From: Blastopirellula marina DSM 3645
Lineage (GTDB): Bacteria > Planctomycetota > Planctomycetia > Pirellulales > Pirellulaceae
DNA: 64,000 bases
NCBI RefSeq assembly: GCF_000153105.1
Contig: NZ_CH672376.1
Span: 2,963,901 to 3,027,900 of the forward strand
Direction: 5' to 3'
Positions 9,599 to 18,998 of this stretch are shown here, in pieces. The notes under the pieces are model-generated. The model ran no database searches and was not told the DNA's origin. It was given only the letters and a program-made list of their open reading frames with translations. The position numbers and the translations under genes are program-made. How positions within the stretch are numbered: the first letter of the stretch is position 1; the number at the start of each line of letters is the position of its first letter.

Positions 9599-11899
9599 AT
9601 GCAGTTCGTTCATCCAGCACTGACATGGGGCTTTTTGCTCCTGCTCGTCCCCGTGTTGATCCACTTGATCAACATGATGCGGCGACGACGCATCCAATGG
9701 GCCGCGATGCAGTTTTTGCTGGAAAGTCAAAAGCGAAACCAACGTTCGGTCTGGTTCAAACAGCTGCTGCTGCTGCTCGCTCGCATGGCGGCGATCGCGT
9801 TGTTAGTCGCGATCATGGCCGGCCTGACGACATCGGACCAATGGTCCTCGTTGTTCGGCGGCGGCGGAACGCATCACTATGTGATTTTGGACGATAGCCT
9901 TTCGATGTCCGACCGCACCGGCGGCGTCGAAGTGATGGACCGGGGCCGCGAAGTGATCAAACAGATCGCCGCCGCAGCCGCCGAAAAGCGAACGCCCCAA
10001 CGATTGACATTGCTGCGAACCTCCCGAGCCGCCGCCGGTGACGGCGGAGTCGCCCGCGTTGATATCAGCGGCGACGACGTCGATCCCGCTTTCCGCGATT
10101 CACTGGAAGAAGCGCTGCGCAGCGTCGACTCGTCCGAGTTATCCGTCGGACCGGCCGAAGCGATCGCGGCCGTCAATCGCTTCATCACCGATAATGTTGA
10201 AAACGAAAATGCGCTCGTTTATCTCGTCGGCGACTTCCGCCGCCGAGATTGGTCCCAGTCGCAAGATGTGAAACAACGTCTGCAAGAGCTGTCGAACCGG
10301 ACCGCCGAAATCAATATGGTGAATTGCTCTCGTCGCAATCCGGTGAATCTGGGGATCACGCGTCTCGCCCCCGAATCCGCGACGTTGGCCGCCGGCGTGC
10401 CGACATTCCTGGAAGTGACCGTCCGCAATTACAGCGACACGCCCGCCAACGGCGTGCAGGTCAAGCTGCAGACCTACCACGACGACGGCGCCGATCGCAA
10501 GTTCACCAGCGCCGGCGAAGGACTCGGCACGCCCCACTCCGAACCAACCGTTTACTTTGAAGAAATCCCGCCCGGCGAAGAAGTGACGCGTCGCGCTCAG
10601 ATTTTCTTTCCGATCGCCGGCAAGCATGTCGCCGTCGCTCAGTTGCCGGACGACGCCGTCGCCGCCGACAATCGCCGCTTTCAGATCTTGAACGCGCCGC
10701 CGAGCATCCCAGTGCTGTTGGTCGACGGAGATCTGAATCAACGCAACGCCTACTTTATGACCGCCGTCTTCCAGCCAGGCGAAGCGGTCAACACCGGCAT
10801 TCAGCCGCTGGTCGTTAGTCCGCAATACTTGCGTGACGCGTCGCTCGAAACCTTGCAAGGCTTTGACGCGATCTACCTGTTTGATATTCCCCGCTTTGAC
10901 GGCGATGCGGTCGAAAAGCTGAACCAGTACGCCGCCAGCGGTCGCGGAGTCGCAATCTTCGCCGGTCCCGGCACGACGTTGGAAGCGTTGAATTCGCTGC
11001 ATGACGGCGGTTTGCTGCCGGCGGCGGTCATCGGCACAAAGGAACTATCGCCGGCGATTCCCGGCGAAGAGACGGTTGATTTCGTGCCGTCCGATCATCC
11101 AATTTTCGCCGTCTTTCGCGGTGAGAAAAATCGTTTCCGCAACGACCTGAAGTTCTACCAGTACTACGACCTCGACGCGACTTGGAAGCCCAGCGACAAC
11201 GGCGCCGTGCTCGGCAAGCTGCGCGACGGGCGGCCTCTGATCGTCGAACAACAAGTGGGCGACGGCAGCGTTGTCACCTTCCTGACCAGTTTGACGCCTG
11301 ACTGGAACAACTGGTCGATTACGCCTGGCTTTATTGTCACCGCGCTGGAGTTGCAGGCGTATCTCGCTTCTGGCACACGACAATCGACCGAACGTCTGGT
11401 CGGCAGTCCGCTGCGGCTGGAAGTGGACGCGGCGAATTTTCGCAATGATGCGTTGGCGTACGCGCCCGGCGCCGATCGCATGCCGACCGTCAAACGTGAT
11501 CGCGCGATCTTGGCCAAAGAAGAAGGACGTCCGCTGCTGAAGCTTGATTATGCCGGCATCAACAACGTCACCGGCGATTCGCTTACGGGACTTTCCGGCG
11601 TCTATGACATTTGGCTGACGCAAAGCGACGGGCTCCCCAACCTGCGGCGATTCGCACTCAACGTCGATCCGCTCGAAGGAGACCTGACGACGACCGACCG
11701 CAACGAACTACAAGCGGCGCTCGCTCCGGTTACGTTCACCTATCACACCGTCGAATCGGTCGATTACAGTTGGAACGCCAGCGAAGGCTTCGCCTGGCAA
11801 GACTATCTGCTCTACGCTCTGTTGGGATTACTCGTCGTGGAACAGATTTTGGCATTCTTGACGAGCTACCATCCTCCCGTGATGGGAGCCGCTCGATGA
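9599..11899 (+). CDS. BatA-like vWA-domain membrane protein
   Basis: The 766-residue protein starts with the BatA N-terminal domain: a membrane segment (PALTWGFLLLLVPVLIHLIN), a basic loop, and a second segment near residues 56-75. A vWA domain follows with MIDAS motif DDSLSMS near residue 97. The middle has Ig-like, probably extracytoplasmic beta domains and a GATase-like region (VLLVDGDLNQRNAYF). The protein ends in a membrane helix (YLLYALLGLLVVEQILAFL). This matches planctomycete BatA-type proteins that work with MoxR and DUF58 in the envelope. The stop overlaps the next start as ATGA, indicating coupled translation. Confidence 0.9.
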   Translation: MQFVHPALTWGFLLLLVPVLIHLINMMRRRRIQWAAMQFLLESQKRNQRSVWFKQLLLLLARMAAIALLVAIMAGLTTSDQWSSLFGGGGTHHYVILDDSLSMSDRTGGVEVMDRGREVIKQIAAAAAEKRTPQRLTLLRTSRAAAGDGGVARVDISGDDVDPAFRDSLEEALRSVDSSELSVGPAEAIAAVNRFITDNVENENALVYLVGDFRRRDWSQSQDVKQRLQELSNRTAEINMVNCSRRNPVNLGITRLAPESATLAAGVPTFLEVTVRNYSDTPANGVQVKLQTYHDDGADRKFTSAGEGLGTPHSEPTVYFEEIPPGEEVTRRAQIFFPIAGKHVAVAQLPDDAVAADNRRFQILNAPPSIPVLLVDGDLNQRNAYFMTAVFQPGEAVNTGIQPLVVSPQYLRDASLETLQGFDAIYLFDIPRFDGDAVEKLNQYAASGRGVAIFAGPGTTLEALNSLHDGGLLPAAVIGTKELSPAIPGEETVDFVPSDHPIFAVFRGEKNRFRNDLKFYQYYDLDATWKPSDNGAVLGKLRDGRPLIVEQQVGDGSVVTFLTSLTPDWNNWSITPGFIVTALELQAYLASGTRQSTERLVGSPLRLEVDAANFRNDALAYAPGADRMPTVKRDRAILAKEEGRPLLKLDYAGINNVTGDSLTGLSGVYDIWLTQSDGLPNLRRFALNVDPLEGDLTTTDRNELQAALAPVTFTYHTVESVDYSWNASEGFAWQDYLLYALLGLLVVEQILAFLTSYHPPVMGAAR

Positions 11900-12738
11900 C
11901 CTTGTTACTCGCACAAACCGACGCCGCCGCGACTCGAACCACCTATGAGTTCTCGCGTCTGGCCGAGATGACGCAGTGGAGCCATTGGGCGCTGTTGGTC
12001 GCATTGGTCGTCGCGGTGATCACCTTCGTCGGCTGGCTCTATCGTCGCGACACGCGAGAGCAATCGCGTCCCGTCCGCTGGACGTTGACCGGACTTCGTC
12101 TGGCCGCGTTGGCCGGTCTGCTCCTCTTCTTTTTCAATCTTGAAAAGAAGACCGAGAGCGAACTGCATGAAAACTCGCGCGTCGTCGTGCTGGTCGACAC
12201 CAGCCTTAGCATGGCGCTCCCCAACAGCATCGAAAGCGGATCGTCTCCCCGTTACGAACAGATCGTCGACAAGTTCTCGCAAGGGGAACTGCTCGAACAA
12301 TTGCGTAAATCGCATGACGTGCTGGTCTATCAATTCGATCAAACGGCACAGCCTACCGAACTGGCCGTCTTCCGTCGCCCGCAGACCGATACGGTCTCCG
12401 ACACCGAAGACTCGGCCGAGATGGACGCGCGGTTCCGCTCGGCTCGCTTGCTGCTATTGATCAGCTTCGGCGTGTTGGCGATCAGCTTACTCGCGTACTT
12501 GATCGCACTCGGCACGCGTCGCATGGCGCCTACTTGGCGAGAGACGGCGGCCGCTTGGTCGATGATCGGCGCTTTTGCGTTGGTCGTCGGCGCCTCGTTG
12601 GCCGCAACCGCAAACTTGCGCGCCCCTGAGCTCAGTCTGCGTCAATTAGCCGTAGGCGACTTGAACGTCGTTGCGGGCCAGCCATCGCAGCCCGGAGCCG
12701 ACCGAAGCCGAAGAGGAAGCGGCCGCCCCAAACCCTAG
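11896..12738 (+). CDS. vWA-domain membrane protein, N-terminal part before a frame break
   Basis: Translation would start at ATG 11896, overlapping the previous stop as ATGA. The fragment has a membrane segment (HWALLVALVVAVITFVGWLY), a second near residues 68-87, a vWA start with MIDAS motif DTSLSM near residue 101, and two more membrane helices near 190 and 220. At about 12680 the protein turns into an unlikely Arg/Gly-rich tail and stops at 12738. The rest of the vWA domain (ETRIGDAIAQIVQQERGRPI, then GILLLSDGVNN) follows at once in another frame. I infer that this and the next feature are one gene of about 930 codons broken by an indel, either real or a sequence error. Confidence 0.75.
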   Translation: MTLLLAQTDAAATRTTYEFSRLAEMTQWSHWALLVALVVAVITFVGWLYRRDTREQSRPVRWTLTGLRLAALAGLLLFFFNLEKKTESELHENSRVVVLVDTSLSMALPNSIESGSSPRYEQIVDKFSQGELLEQLRKSHDVLVYQFDQTAQPTELAVFRRPQTDTVSDTEDSAEMDARFRSARLLLLISFGVLAISLLAYLIALGTRRMAPTWRETAAAWSMIGAFALVVGASLAATANLRAPELSLRQLAVGDLNVVAGQPSQPGADRSRRGSGRPKP

Positions 12739-12812
12739 CTGACATCGACTGGCTCGACAAGATCAAGCCGCACGGCGTCGAGACGCGTATCGGCGACGCG
12801 ATCGCCCAAATC

Positions 12813-14681
12813 GTGCAACAAGAACGCGGTCGCCCAATCGCCGGCATCCTGCTGCTTTCGGACGGCGTGAACAACGGCGGACTCGAAATTCGCGAAGCGA
12901 TTCAGATCGCCGCCGATTCGGAGACGCCGGTCTTTCCGATTGGGCTAGGACCTTCCGAACGACCGATCAATCTGCGAGTTGTGGATCTCGAAGCGCCGTC
13001 GCGGGTCTTTCCGAATGACGCCTTCCAAATCACCGGCTACATCCAGGCCTTCGCGTCAAAGACCGATTTTGTCAACGTGCAGCTGGCGTCGGGCACAACC
13101 GACTCCGACGGCAAGTTCCGCGAAGAGACGCTCGAAGGAGAATCGCGTCGCATTACCTTGGGCGCCGACGGCGCGGTGGTCGCGACCACGTTTGACGTGA
13201 CTCCCGACTCGCTGGGCGAACGCACCTATCAGCTGCGAATTTTGTCGCCGGCCGGTTCCGATCAGGATACCAGCGACGATCAAAAAGATGTCAAAGTGCA
13301 AGTGATTCAGCGGAAAAACCGCGTCCTGTTGATGGCCGGCGGACCTTCCCGCGACTTCCGCTTTTTGCGAAATCAGCTGTATCGCGACAAAGATGTCGAA
13401 CTGCACGTCTATTTGCAAAGCGGCAAGCCCGGCATCTCGCAAGAGTCGGACGAGCTGCTCTTTAGTTTCCCCAACGATGCAGCCGACCTGTTTGAAAACT
13501 ACGACTGTATCGTCGCGTTTGATCCCGATTGGTCGCAACTGACCGTGGAACAAGCGGAACTGCTCGAACGTTGGGTCGCCGAGAAGGCCGGCGGTTTGAT
13601 TGTCACCACCGGCCCGGTCTTTACGGCCGAATGGGCCAGCCAACGACGCGGCGATCCGGTAATCGACATCGTCAAACAGCTCTACCCCGTCACCTTCCAT
13701 AGCCGAGGGACTTCGATCGGCTTGGATCGTTTCGGATCGGAGAAAGCCTGGCCGTTGGTCTTTACCAACGAAGGTCAGTCGCAATCATTTTTGTGGCTCG
13801 GCAACGACGGCGCCGGCAGCGCCGCTCGCTGGGAAGAGTTTCCCGGCGTCTACGGTTACTACGCGGTGCGCGACAAAAAAGAAGGCGCGTCGATCTTAGC
13901 GCGGTACAACGATCCTGACGCGGCCCTCGGCGATGATCCGCCGGTCTATATGGCGACCCAGTTTTATGGCGCTGGCCGCGTCTTTTTCATGGCAAGCTCT
14001 GAGATGTGGCGAATTCGCGCTTTGCACGAAGGCTACTTTGAGCAGTTTTACACCAAATTGATCCGCTACGTGTCGCAAGGGCGACTGCTGCGTGACTCCA
14101 GCCGCGGCGTTTTGTTGACCAACAAAGACCGCTTGCTGGTGGGCGAAACGGTCGAAGTTCGCGCTCACCTGACCGACGCCAAGCATGAGCCGCTGACCGA
14201 TCCGCTGGTCAAAGCGATGGTCTCTCGCCCAGACGGACGGCGTGACGAACTAACGCTGACGCAAGCCGAGCAGGGAGGGAAGGGGCAATACCATGGCCAG
14301 TTTACTCCGCTGATCGAAGGGGACTACCACATCGAATTGCAATTGGCCGGCGGCGGCGAAGATTCACTACTGACGCGGGACATCCGCGTACGGCTGCCGG
14401 ACAAAGAAATTGAGCGTCCAGAACGAGACGATGCGTCGATGCGACAAATCGCCGAGGGGACCGGCGCCGTCTATTACGTAGGGATGGACGCCGCGCTCGG
14501 CAAATCGGCGCTGCCAGCCGTTTACTTGTCGGCCACGTTGCCGACCCAAGATATGTACACCGCGCTGCCTGATTTGGTCGACCGCAAGTTCGACCGGCTG
14601 CTGCGGACCTGGCTGCTCGGCCTGATATGCGGGGTGCTTGCCCTGGAATGGCTGACGCGGCGCCTGTTGAAATTAGCGTAA
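12813..14681 (+). CDS. vWA-domain membrane protein, C-terminal part after the frame break
   Basis: The frame is open back to about 12630, and protein-like sequence (LADIDWLDKIKPHGVETRIG) begins near 12735, before any start codon. GTG 12813 is only the first formal start. The fragment holds the C-terminal half of the vWA domain (AGILLLSDGVNNGG), beta-sandwich domains, a GATase1-like region (VLLMAGGPSRDFRFLRNQLY) and a final membrane helix (WLLGLICGVLALEWL). No Shine-Dalgarno sequence supports independent translation. It is best read as the continuation of the 11896 gene. The stop lies 18 bases before the next gene of the operon. Confidence 0.8.
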   Translation: MQQERGRPIAGILLLSDGVNNGGLEIREAIQIAADSETPVFPIGLGPSERPINLRVVDLEAPSRVFPNDAFQITGYIQAFASKTDFVNVQLASGTTDSDGKFREETLEGESRRITLGADGAVVATTFDVTPDSLGERTYQLRILSPAGSDQDTSDDQKDVKVQVIQRKNRVLLMAGGPSRDFRFLRNQLYRDKDVELHVYLQSGKPGISQESDELLFSFPNDAADLFENYDCIVAFDPDWSQLTVEQAELLERWVAEKAGGLIVTTGPVFTAEWASQRRGDPVIDIVKQLYPVTFHSRGTSIGLDRFGSEKAWPLVFTNEGQSQSFLWLGNDGAGSAARWEEFPGVYGYYAVRDKKEGASILARYNDPDAALGDDPPVYMATQFYGAGRVFFMASSEMWRIRALHEGYFEQFYTKLIRYVSQGRLLRDSSRGVLLTNKDRLLVGETVEVRAHLTDAKHEPLTDPLVKAMVSRPDGRRDELTLTQAEQGGKGQYHGQFTPLIEGDYHIELQLAGGGEDSLLTRDIRVRLPDKEIERPERDDASMRQIAEGTGAVYYVGMDAALGKSALPAVYLSATLPTQDMYTALPDLVDRKFDRLLRTWLLGLICGVLALEWLTRRLLKLA

Positions 14682-14699
14682 CCTGAAGAGCGGTCGAAC

Positions 14700-17036
14700 A
14701 TGACGACGCCTAAACCGAAATCCGAAATCCCCGCCGATCTGCGCGAGCTGCTTGGTTCGCTGCGCCGGCGGATTCGGCTCTACGTGTTGCTCGAAGGACT
14801 GGCGCTGCTGGTCGTTTGGCTTGCCGTCACTTTTTGGGTCGGCTTGGCGGTCGACTATCTGCCGGTCACTTTTGGCGCCAGCGAAATGCCGCGCGAGGCG
14901 CGAATCGTCTGCTTGGTCGCGATCTATGGGGTCAGCGCTTATATCTTTTATCGCTGGGTCCTGATTCGCCTGGTGGCGCGGATGTCCGACACCAGCATGG
15001 CGATCTTGATCGAGCGGCGCTATCCGGCGTTCCACGAGAGTCTGCTCACCGCGGTCGAAAGCCCGGTCGAAGAAGATCTGACCGAGATCGCATTTCGCGA
15101 AGGCATGATCCGTCAGGCCGTCACCCAAGCGGTCGAGAACAGCCGGCAGGTCAAGCTGAATGAGATCTTCAATCCTTGGCCGTTGACCCGCAACGTCACG
15201 TTGGCGGTCGCCCTGTTGATCAGCATCGGCGCATTCGCCGTCATCTCGTTTGACTCGTTCCAGATTTGGGGACGTCGACTCTATTGGCTATCGGACGAAG
15301 CTTGGCCCCGTCTGGCTCAGATCGAAGTCGTGGGCGTCGAAGTAACCCGTCCGTCCGGCGCTAGCGATGGTACGACTGCAGCCGATGTGGTGGAAGTCAT
15401 CCCCTTTAAAAATGGAGTTGCAACCGTCGCGCGAGGATCTTCGCCGAAGCTGCTAGTACGAGCCAAAGCTGACGCCGAAGTGGTCCCCGCTTACTGCACA
15501 ATCGTGTACGAGACCGCCGATGGCGCTCGCGGCAGCGTCGCGATGCAGCGCGTCGGAACCGCGCGCAGCGATTATCAACGCTATATCTTCCAGCGCAAGC
15601 CGCTGAAGAGCATCTTGGGGTCGATCTCGTTTGACCTGATCGGCTACGACCATCGTCTCCGCAATCTGCGGATCGAAGCGGTCGACAGTCCGGCGATCTT
15701 GACGATGCAAGTCGACGCCGCTCCCCCGCAGTACACCAATCTGCTGCCGCGCGTCTCGGAGCTGACCTCTTCCTCTGACCTGCCGGTTGGATCGCAGTAC
15801 AAGCTGTTAGCGAAAACCAACAAGCCGATCGTCCGAGTGGAGATCGCCAACTTACGCGAACAGACGCAAAGCGAAATGACGCTGGCCGAGCCGAACAATC
15901 AGTTCGAGCTAGAGTTCCCTCCGCTGACGGACGACCTGTCGCTAGAGTTAACCTTGATCGATAGCGACGGCATCTACAGCGAAGCTCCTTTCCGCGTGCA
16001 AATCGCAGCCGTCGCTGACCAGGCGCCCAACGTCAACTTGCAGTTGGCCGGCATCGGCACGGCGATTACGCCCCAGGCCCGGATCCCGCTGCTGGGAACC
16101 GTCGGCGACGACTACGAAACGAAAGACGCTTGGCTCGACGTCCAACCAGGCGACGGCGACATTACGCCGTTCGCGATCAAGCCGACCCCTCAAGGCGACG
16201 TGAACTATGTGCTCGACTTAAAAGAAACGACCGGAGCGCCGCAGCTTGTCGCAGGTGATCAAATTTCGCTCACCCTCAAAGCAAGCGACCTGCACGATCT
16301 GACCGGCGGCCCCAACATCGGCGTCAGCACGCGCTATCCGCTCGACGTCGTTACCCCCAGCAAACTGTTATCGCTGCTGGAAGCTCGGGAGCTTGGGCTG
16401 CGCCGGCGCTTTGAACAAATCTTGCAAGAGACCCAGCAACTACGGGAAGAATTCGTCCGCGTTCAGCTCGACGCCAAAAGAATCGCGACCGGCCCCAGCT
16501 CGTTCTCTTCCAGCGATTTAGAAGGCGACGACGCCGCTGATCCCGTCGCCAAGCTGCAACAGGCAATCGAGTTACAGCTGCTTCGCGTCCAGCGAACTCC
16601 CCAGGCCAGCCGCAAAGCCGAAGACGAACTGCGGGGGGTCGCGGCCGGGTTCGAGGAGATTCGCCAAGAGATCATTAACAATCGCGTCGATACCGAGAAA
16701 CGGAAGGAACGTCTCGAAAATGACGTGATCGGCCCGATTAACCAGATCGCCGATGTCCGCCAGCCCGAGCTGCGGGAAGCGATCAAGCGCCTGGAAGCGT
16801 CGCTGGACGACCCCACCCATTCGGTGGAGGCCGTCGGTGATGCAATTGCCGAAACCGACGAGATCATCCTGGCGATGCAGCAAGTCTTGGACAAGATGCT
16901 CGACCTGGAAACCTTCAACGAGCTGGTCGACCAAATCCGCGAAATCATCCAGTTGCAGGAAGAATTGCAAAAAGATACCGAAACCGAACAAAAGCGGCTA
17001 TTCCGAGATCTGTTTAATTTAGAGTCGTCGGATTGA
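14700..17036 (+). CDS. DUF4175-like membrane protein with C-terminal coiled coil
   Basis: The 778-residue protein has two hydrophobic segments near residues 30-50 and 70-90 and a third near 160-180 (NVTLAVALLISIGAFAVISF). A long probably extracytoplasmic beta-rich region follows (about 190-550). The last 220 residues are highly charged and helical (LEARELGLRRRFEQILQETQ and similar), likely coiled coil. This is the layout of the DUF4175-type proteins that accompany Bat/vWA genes in planctomycetes and alphaproteobacteria; the family name rests on layout and context rather than a distinctive motif. The next gene also encodes a coiled-coil protein, so the two may interact. Confidence 0.75.
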   Translation: MTTPKPKSEIPADLRELLGSLRRRIRLYVLLEGLALLVVWLAVTFWVGLAVDYLPVTFGASEMPREARIVCLVAIYGVSAYIFYRWVLIRLVARMSDTSMAILIERRYPAFHESLLTAVESPVEEDLTEIAFREGMIRQAVTQAVENSRQVKLNEIFNPWPLTRNVTLAVALLISIGAFAVISFDSFQIWGRRLYWLSDEAWPRLAQIEVVGVEVTRPSGASDGTTAADVVEVIPFKNGVATVARGSSPKLLVRAKADAEVVPAYCTIVYETADGARGSVAMQRVGTARSDYQRYIFQRKPLKSILGSISFDLIGYDHRLRNLRIEAVDSPAILTMQVDAAPPQYTNLLPRVSELTSSSDLPVGSQYKLLAKTNKPIVRVEIANLREQTQSEMTLAEPNNQFELEFPPLTDDLSLELTLIDSDGIYSEAPFRVQIAAVADQAPNVNLQLAGIGTAITPQARIPLLGTVGDDYETKDAWLDVQPGDGDITPFAIKPTPQGDVNYVLDLKETTGAPQLVAGDQISLTLKASDLHDLTGGPNIGVSTRYPLDVVTPSKLLSLLEARELGLRRRFEQILQETQQLREEFVRVQLDAKRIATGPSSFSSSDLEGDDAADPVAKLQQAIELQLLRVQRTPQASRKAEDELRGVAAGFEEIRQEIINNRVDTEKRKERLENDVIGPINQIADVRQPELREAIKRLEASLDDPTHSVEAVGDAIAETDEIILAMQQVLDKMLDLETFNELVDQIREIIQLQEELQKDTETEQKRLFRDLFNLESSD

Positions 17037-17093
17037 GACAATCCGCTTAAACTGGAGTAACGGCGGGCTATGCCGCCCAGGAGGGACCGACCG

Positions 17094-18998
17094 ATGTTCT
17101 ATGTACGCAATTTGTCGCTTACGGCGTCTGCGGTCACCGTCTTTCTATCCCTGGCCGCTTGCCTGCAAGCGCAAGACGTCGGCGATGCGGTCGCCGAGCC
17201 AAAACCAGAAACCGCGCTGTCCGAACGACAAGCGCGCCTCGCCCAAGGCTTCTCGCGACTCGAAGATCTGATGATCAAGATGGCCGAGATCGACGAGATC
17301 GAAAATCCCGATCGCGCGAAACTGCTGCGCGAAGCGGCTCATTCCAGCAAAGACAAGCTGATTCGTTCCCAACTCGAATCGCTGGCGGCGATCCTCGGCG
17401 ATGGCAAATTGAAACGCGCCGTCGACGGTCAAAAGGATGTCTCGAAAGACCTTAGCAACTTGCTGCAATTGCTGCAAAGTGAGAACCGCGACGACGAATT
17501 AAAGTCAGAACAAGAGCGGATTCGCGAATATATCAAAGAGACGCGTAAGCTCCTCAATCGCCAGCGCAGTCTCCAAGGTCGCGCCGAAGGGGGAGAAAAC
17601 ACGGAGCGACTTTCGGAAGGACAAGACCAACTGTCGCAAGACGCCGCGAAACTTGCCCAGCGAATGAAAGAGAACGAAGAGCCCCAAACCGAAGGGGATT
17701 CGTCCGGCGAAGAGCAAGACGGGGATCAAAAGCCCGCCGGCGAGAAGCCCAGCCAAGAGGGGGACGCGAAGCCCAGCGAAGGCGAATCGAAACCGAGCGA
17801 AGGGGAAGGGGAGTCGAAGCCTTCCGCAGGCTCGGAATCGAAACCCGGTGAATCCAAGCCCGGCGAGTCGAAGCCCGGTGAAAGCAAACCGGGGGAAGAA
17901 GGGGAAATGAAAAAACCGGGCGAAGAAGAGTCCGGCGAATCGAAACCCGGCGAAGAGTCGAAGCCAGGCGAACCGACGCCCGGTGAGCCGTCCCCCAGCG
18001 AAGGCGAGTCAAAACCAAGCGAGGGAGAATCAAAGCCGGGCCAACCGCAACAAGGAAAACCGCAACAAGGAAAACCGCAACAAGGAAAACCGCAACAGGG
18101 CCAGCCGCAACAGGGAGACCCCCAGCCCGGCGATCAGCAGCAACAAGAACAACAACAGCCTGACTTCCCGGCGCGTCAGCGTGTCGAAGAAGCGCAGCGT
18201 CGCATGGAAGAGGCGAAGAAAAATCTCGACGAGAAAAAGACCGACGAAGCGATCGAAGAGCAAAAGCAGGCCGAACGCGAGTTGGCCAAAGCGATCGCCG
18301 AGTTAGAAGAAGTGTTGCGTCAGTTACGCGAAGAAGAGATCGAACGCGTGCTGGCCCGGTTGGAAGCCCGCTTCTCGAAAATGCTGGAGATGCAGCTGAA
18401 GGTGTACGACGATTCGGAACGCTTGTCGCAAGTTCCCGAACCGCAGCGCGGCGCCGCCGAAGATATTCAAGCCGGCAAGTTAGCCTTCGCCGAAAAGCAA
18501 ATCGTGTTAGAGGCCGACAAGGCTTTGACCCTTTTGCAAGAAGAAGGATCGTCGGTCGCCTTTCCCGAAGCGCTGCAGCAATTGCGTGACGACATGCAGC
18601 ACATCGCCGATCGCTTGAGCCAATCCAAAGTCGACCCGCTGACGTTGACGCTTGAACAGGACGTGATTGACGCGCTGGAAGAGTTATTGGAAGCGTTGAA
18701 GCAGGCCCAAAAGGATCAAGAAGAACGTCAACAGCAACAACAGCAGCAGCAACAACAACAGCAGGGCCAGCAAGACGAGTCGCTGGTCAACAAGATCCAA
18801 GAGCTGAAATTGATCAAATCGATGCAGGTGCGCATCAATCAGCGTACCGATCGATACTCGAAACTATTACGCGATCTCGATGATGAAGTCGGCCAAGCGA
18901 CGAGCGAGGAAGTGCTCGACGCGCTCCGCGTACTCGCCCAACGGCAACAACGCGTCTACCAAATCACGCAGGACAACGTTTTGGGGAAAAACAAATGA
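17094..18998 (+). CDS. Secreted coiled-coil protein with a long Pro/Gly/Glu/Ser/Lys-rich linker
   Basis: ATG 17094 is preferred because AGGAGGG ends eight bases before it. The 634-residue protein has a signal peptide (LTASAVTVFLSLAACLQAQ). A charged helical region runs to about residue 200. A disordered region of about 160 residues follows, built from SKPGE/PSEGE units and then five near-identical GKPQQ/GQPQQ units. A second long coiled coil starts near residue 360 (RVEEAQRRMEEAKKNLDE) and contains a pure Gln run near 550. No catalytic motif is present. The layout fits a spacer or scaffold in the envelope. Its stop overlaps the next start as ATGA. Confidence 0.85.
   Translation: MFYVRNLSLTASAVTVFLSLAACLQAQDVGDAVAEPKPETALSERQARLAQGFSRLEDLMIKMAEIDEIENPDRAKLLREAAHSSKDKLIRSQLESLAAILGDGKLKRAVDGQKDVSKDLSNLLQLLQSENRDDELKSEQERIREYIKETRKLLNRQRSLQGRAEGGENTERLSEGQDQLSQDAAKLAQRMKENEEPQTEGDSSGEEQDGDQKPAGEKPSQEGDAKPSEGESKPSEGEGESKPSAGSESKPGESKPGESKPGESKPGEEGEMKKPGEEESGESKPGEESKPGEPTPGEPSPSEGESKPSEGESKPGQPQQGKPQQGKPQQGKPQQGQPQQGDPQPGDQQQQEQQQPDFPARQRVEEAQRRMEEAKKNLDEKKTDEAIEEQKQAERELAKAIAELEEVLRQLREEEIERVLARLEARFSKMLEMQLKVYDDSERLSQVPEPQRGAAEDIQAGKLAFAEKQIVLEADKALTLLQEEGSSVAFPEALQQLRDDMQHIADRLSQSKVDPLTLTLEQDVIDALEELLEALKQAQKDQEERQQQQQQQQQQQQGQQDESLVNKIQELKLIKSMQVRINQRTDRYSKLLRDLDDEVGQATSEEVLDALRVLAQRQQRVYQITQDNVLGKNK
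18039..18113 (+). repeat. Five 15-base coding tandem repeats (GKPQQ/GQPQQ)
   Basis: Units of the form GGAAAACCGCAACAA repeat in frame from 18039 to 18113. The three middle units are almost identical and the outer two are slightly diverged. Copy number is likely to vary between strains. Confidence 0.85.
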
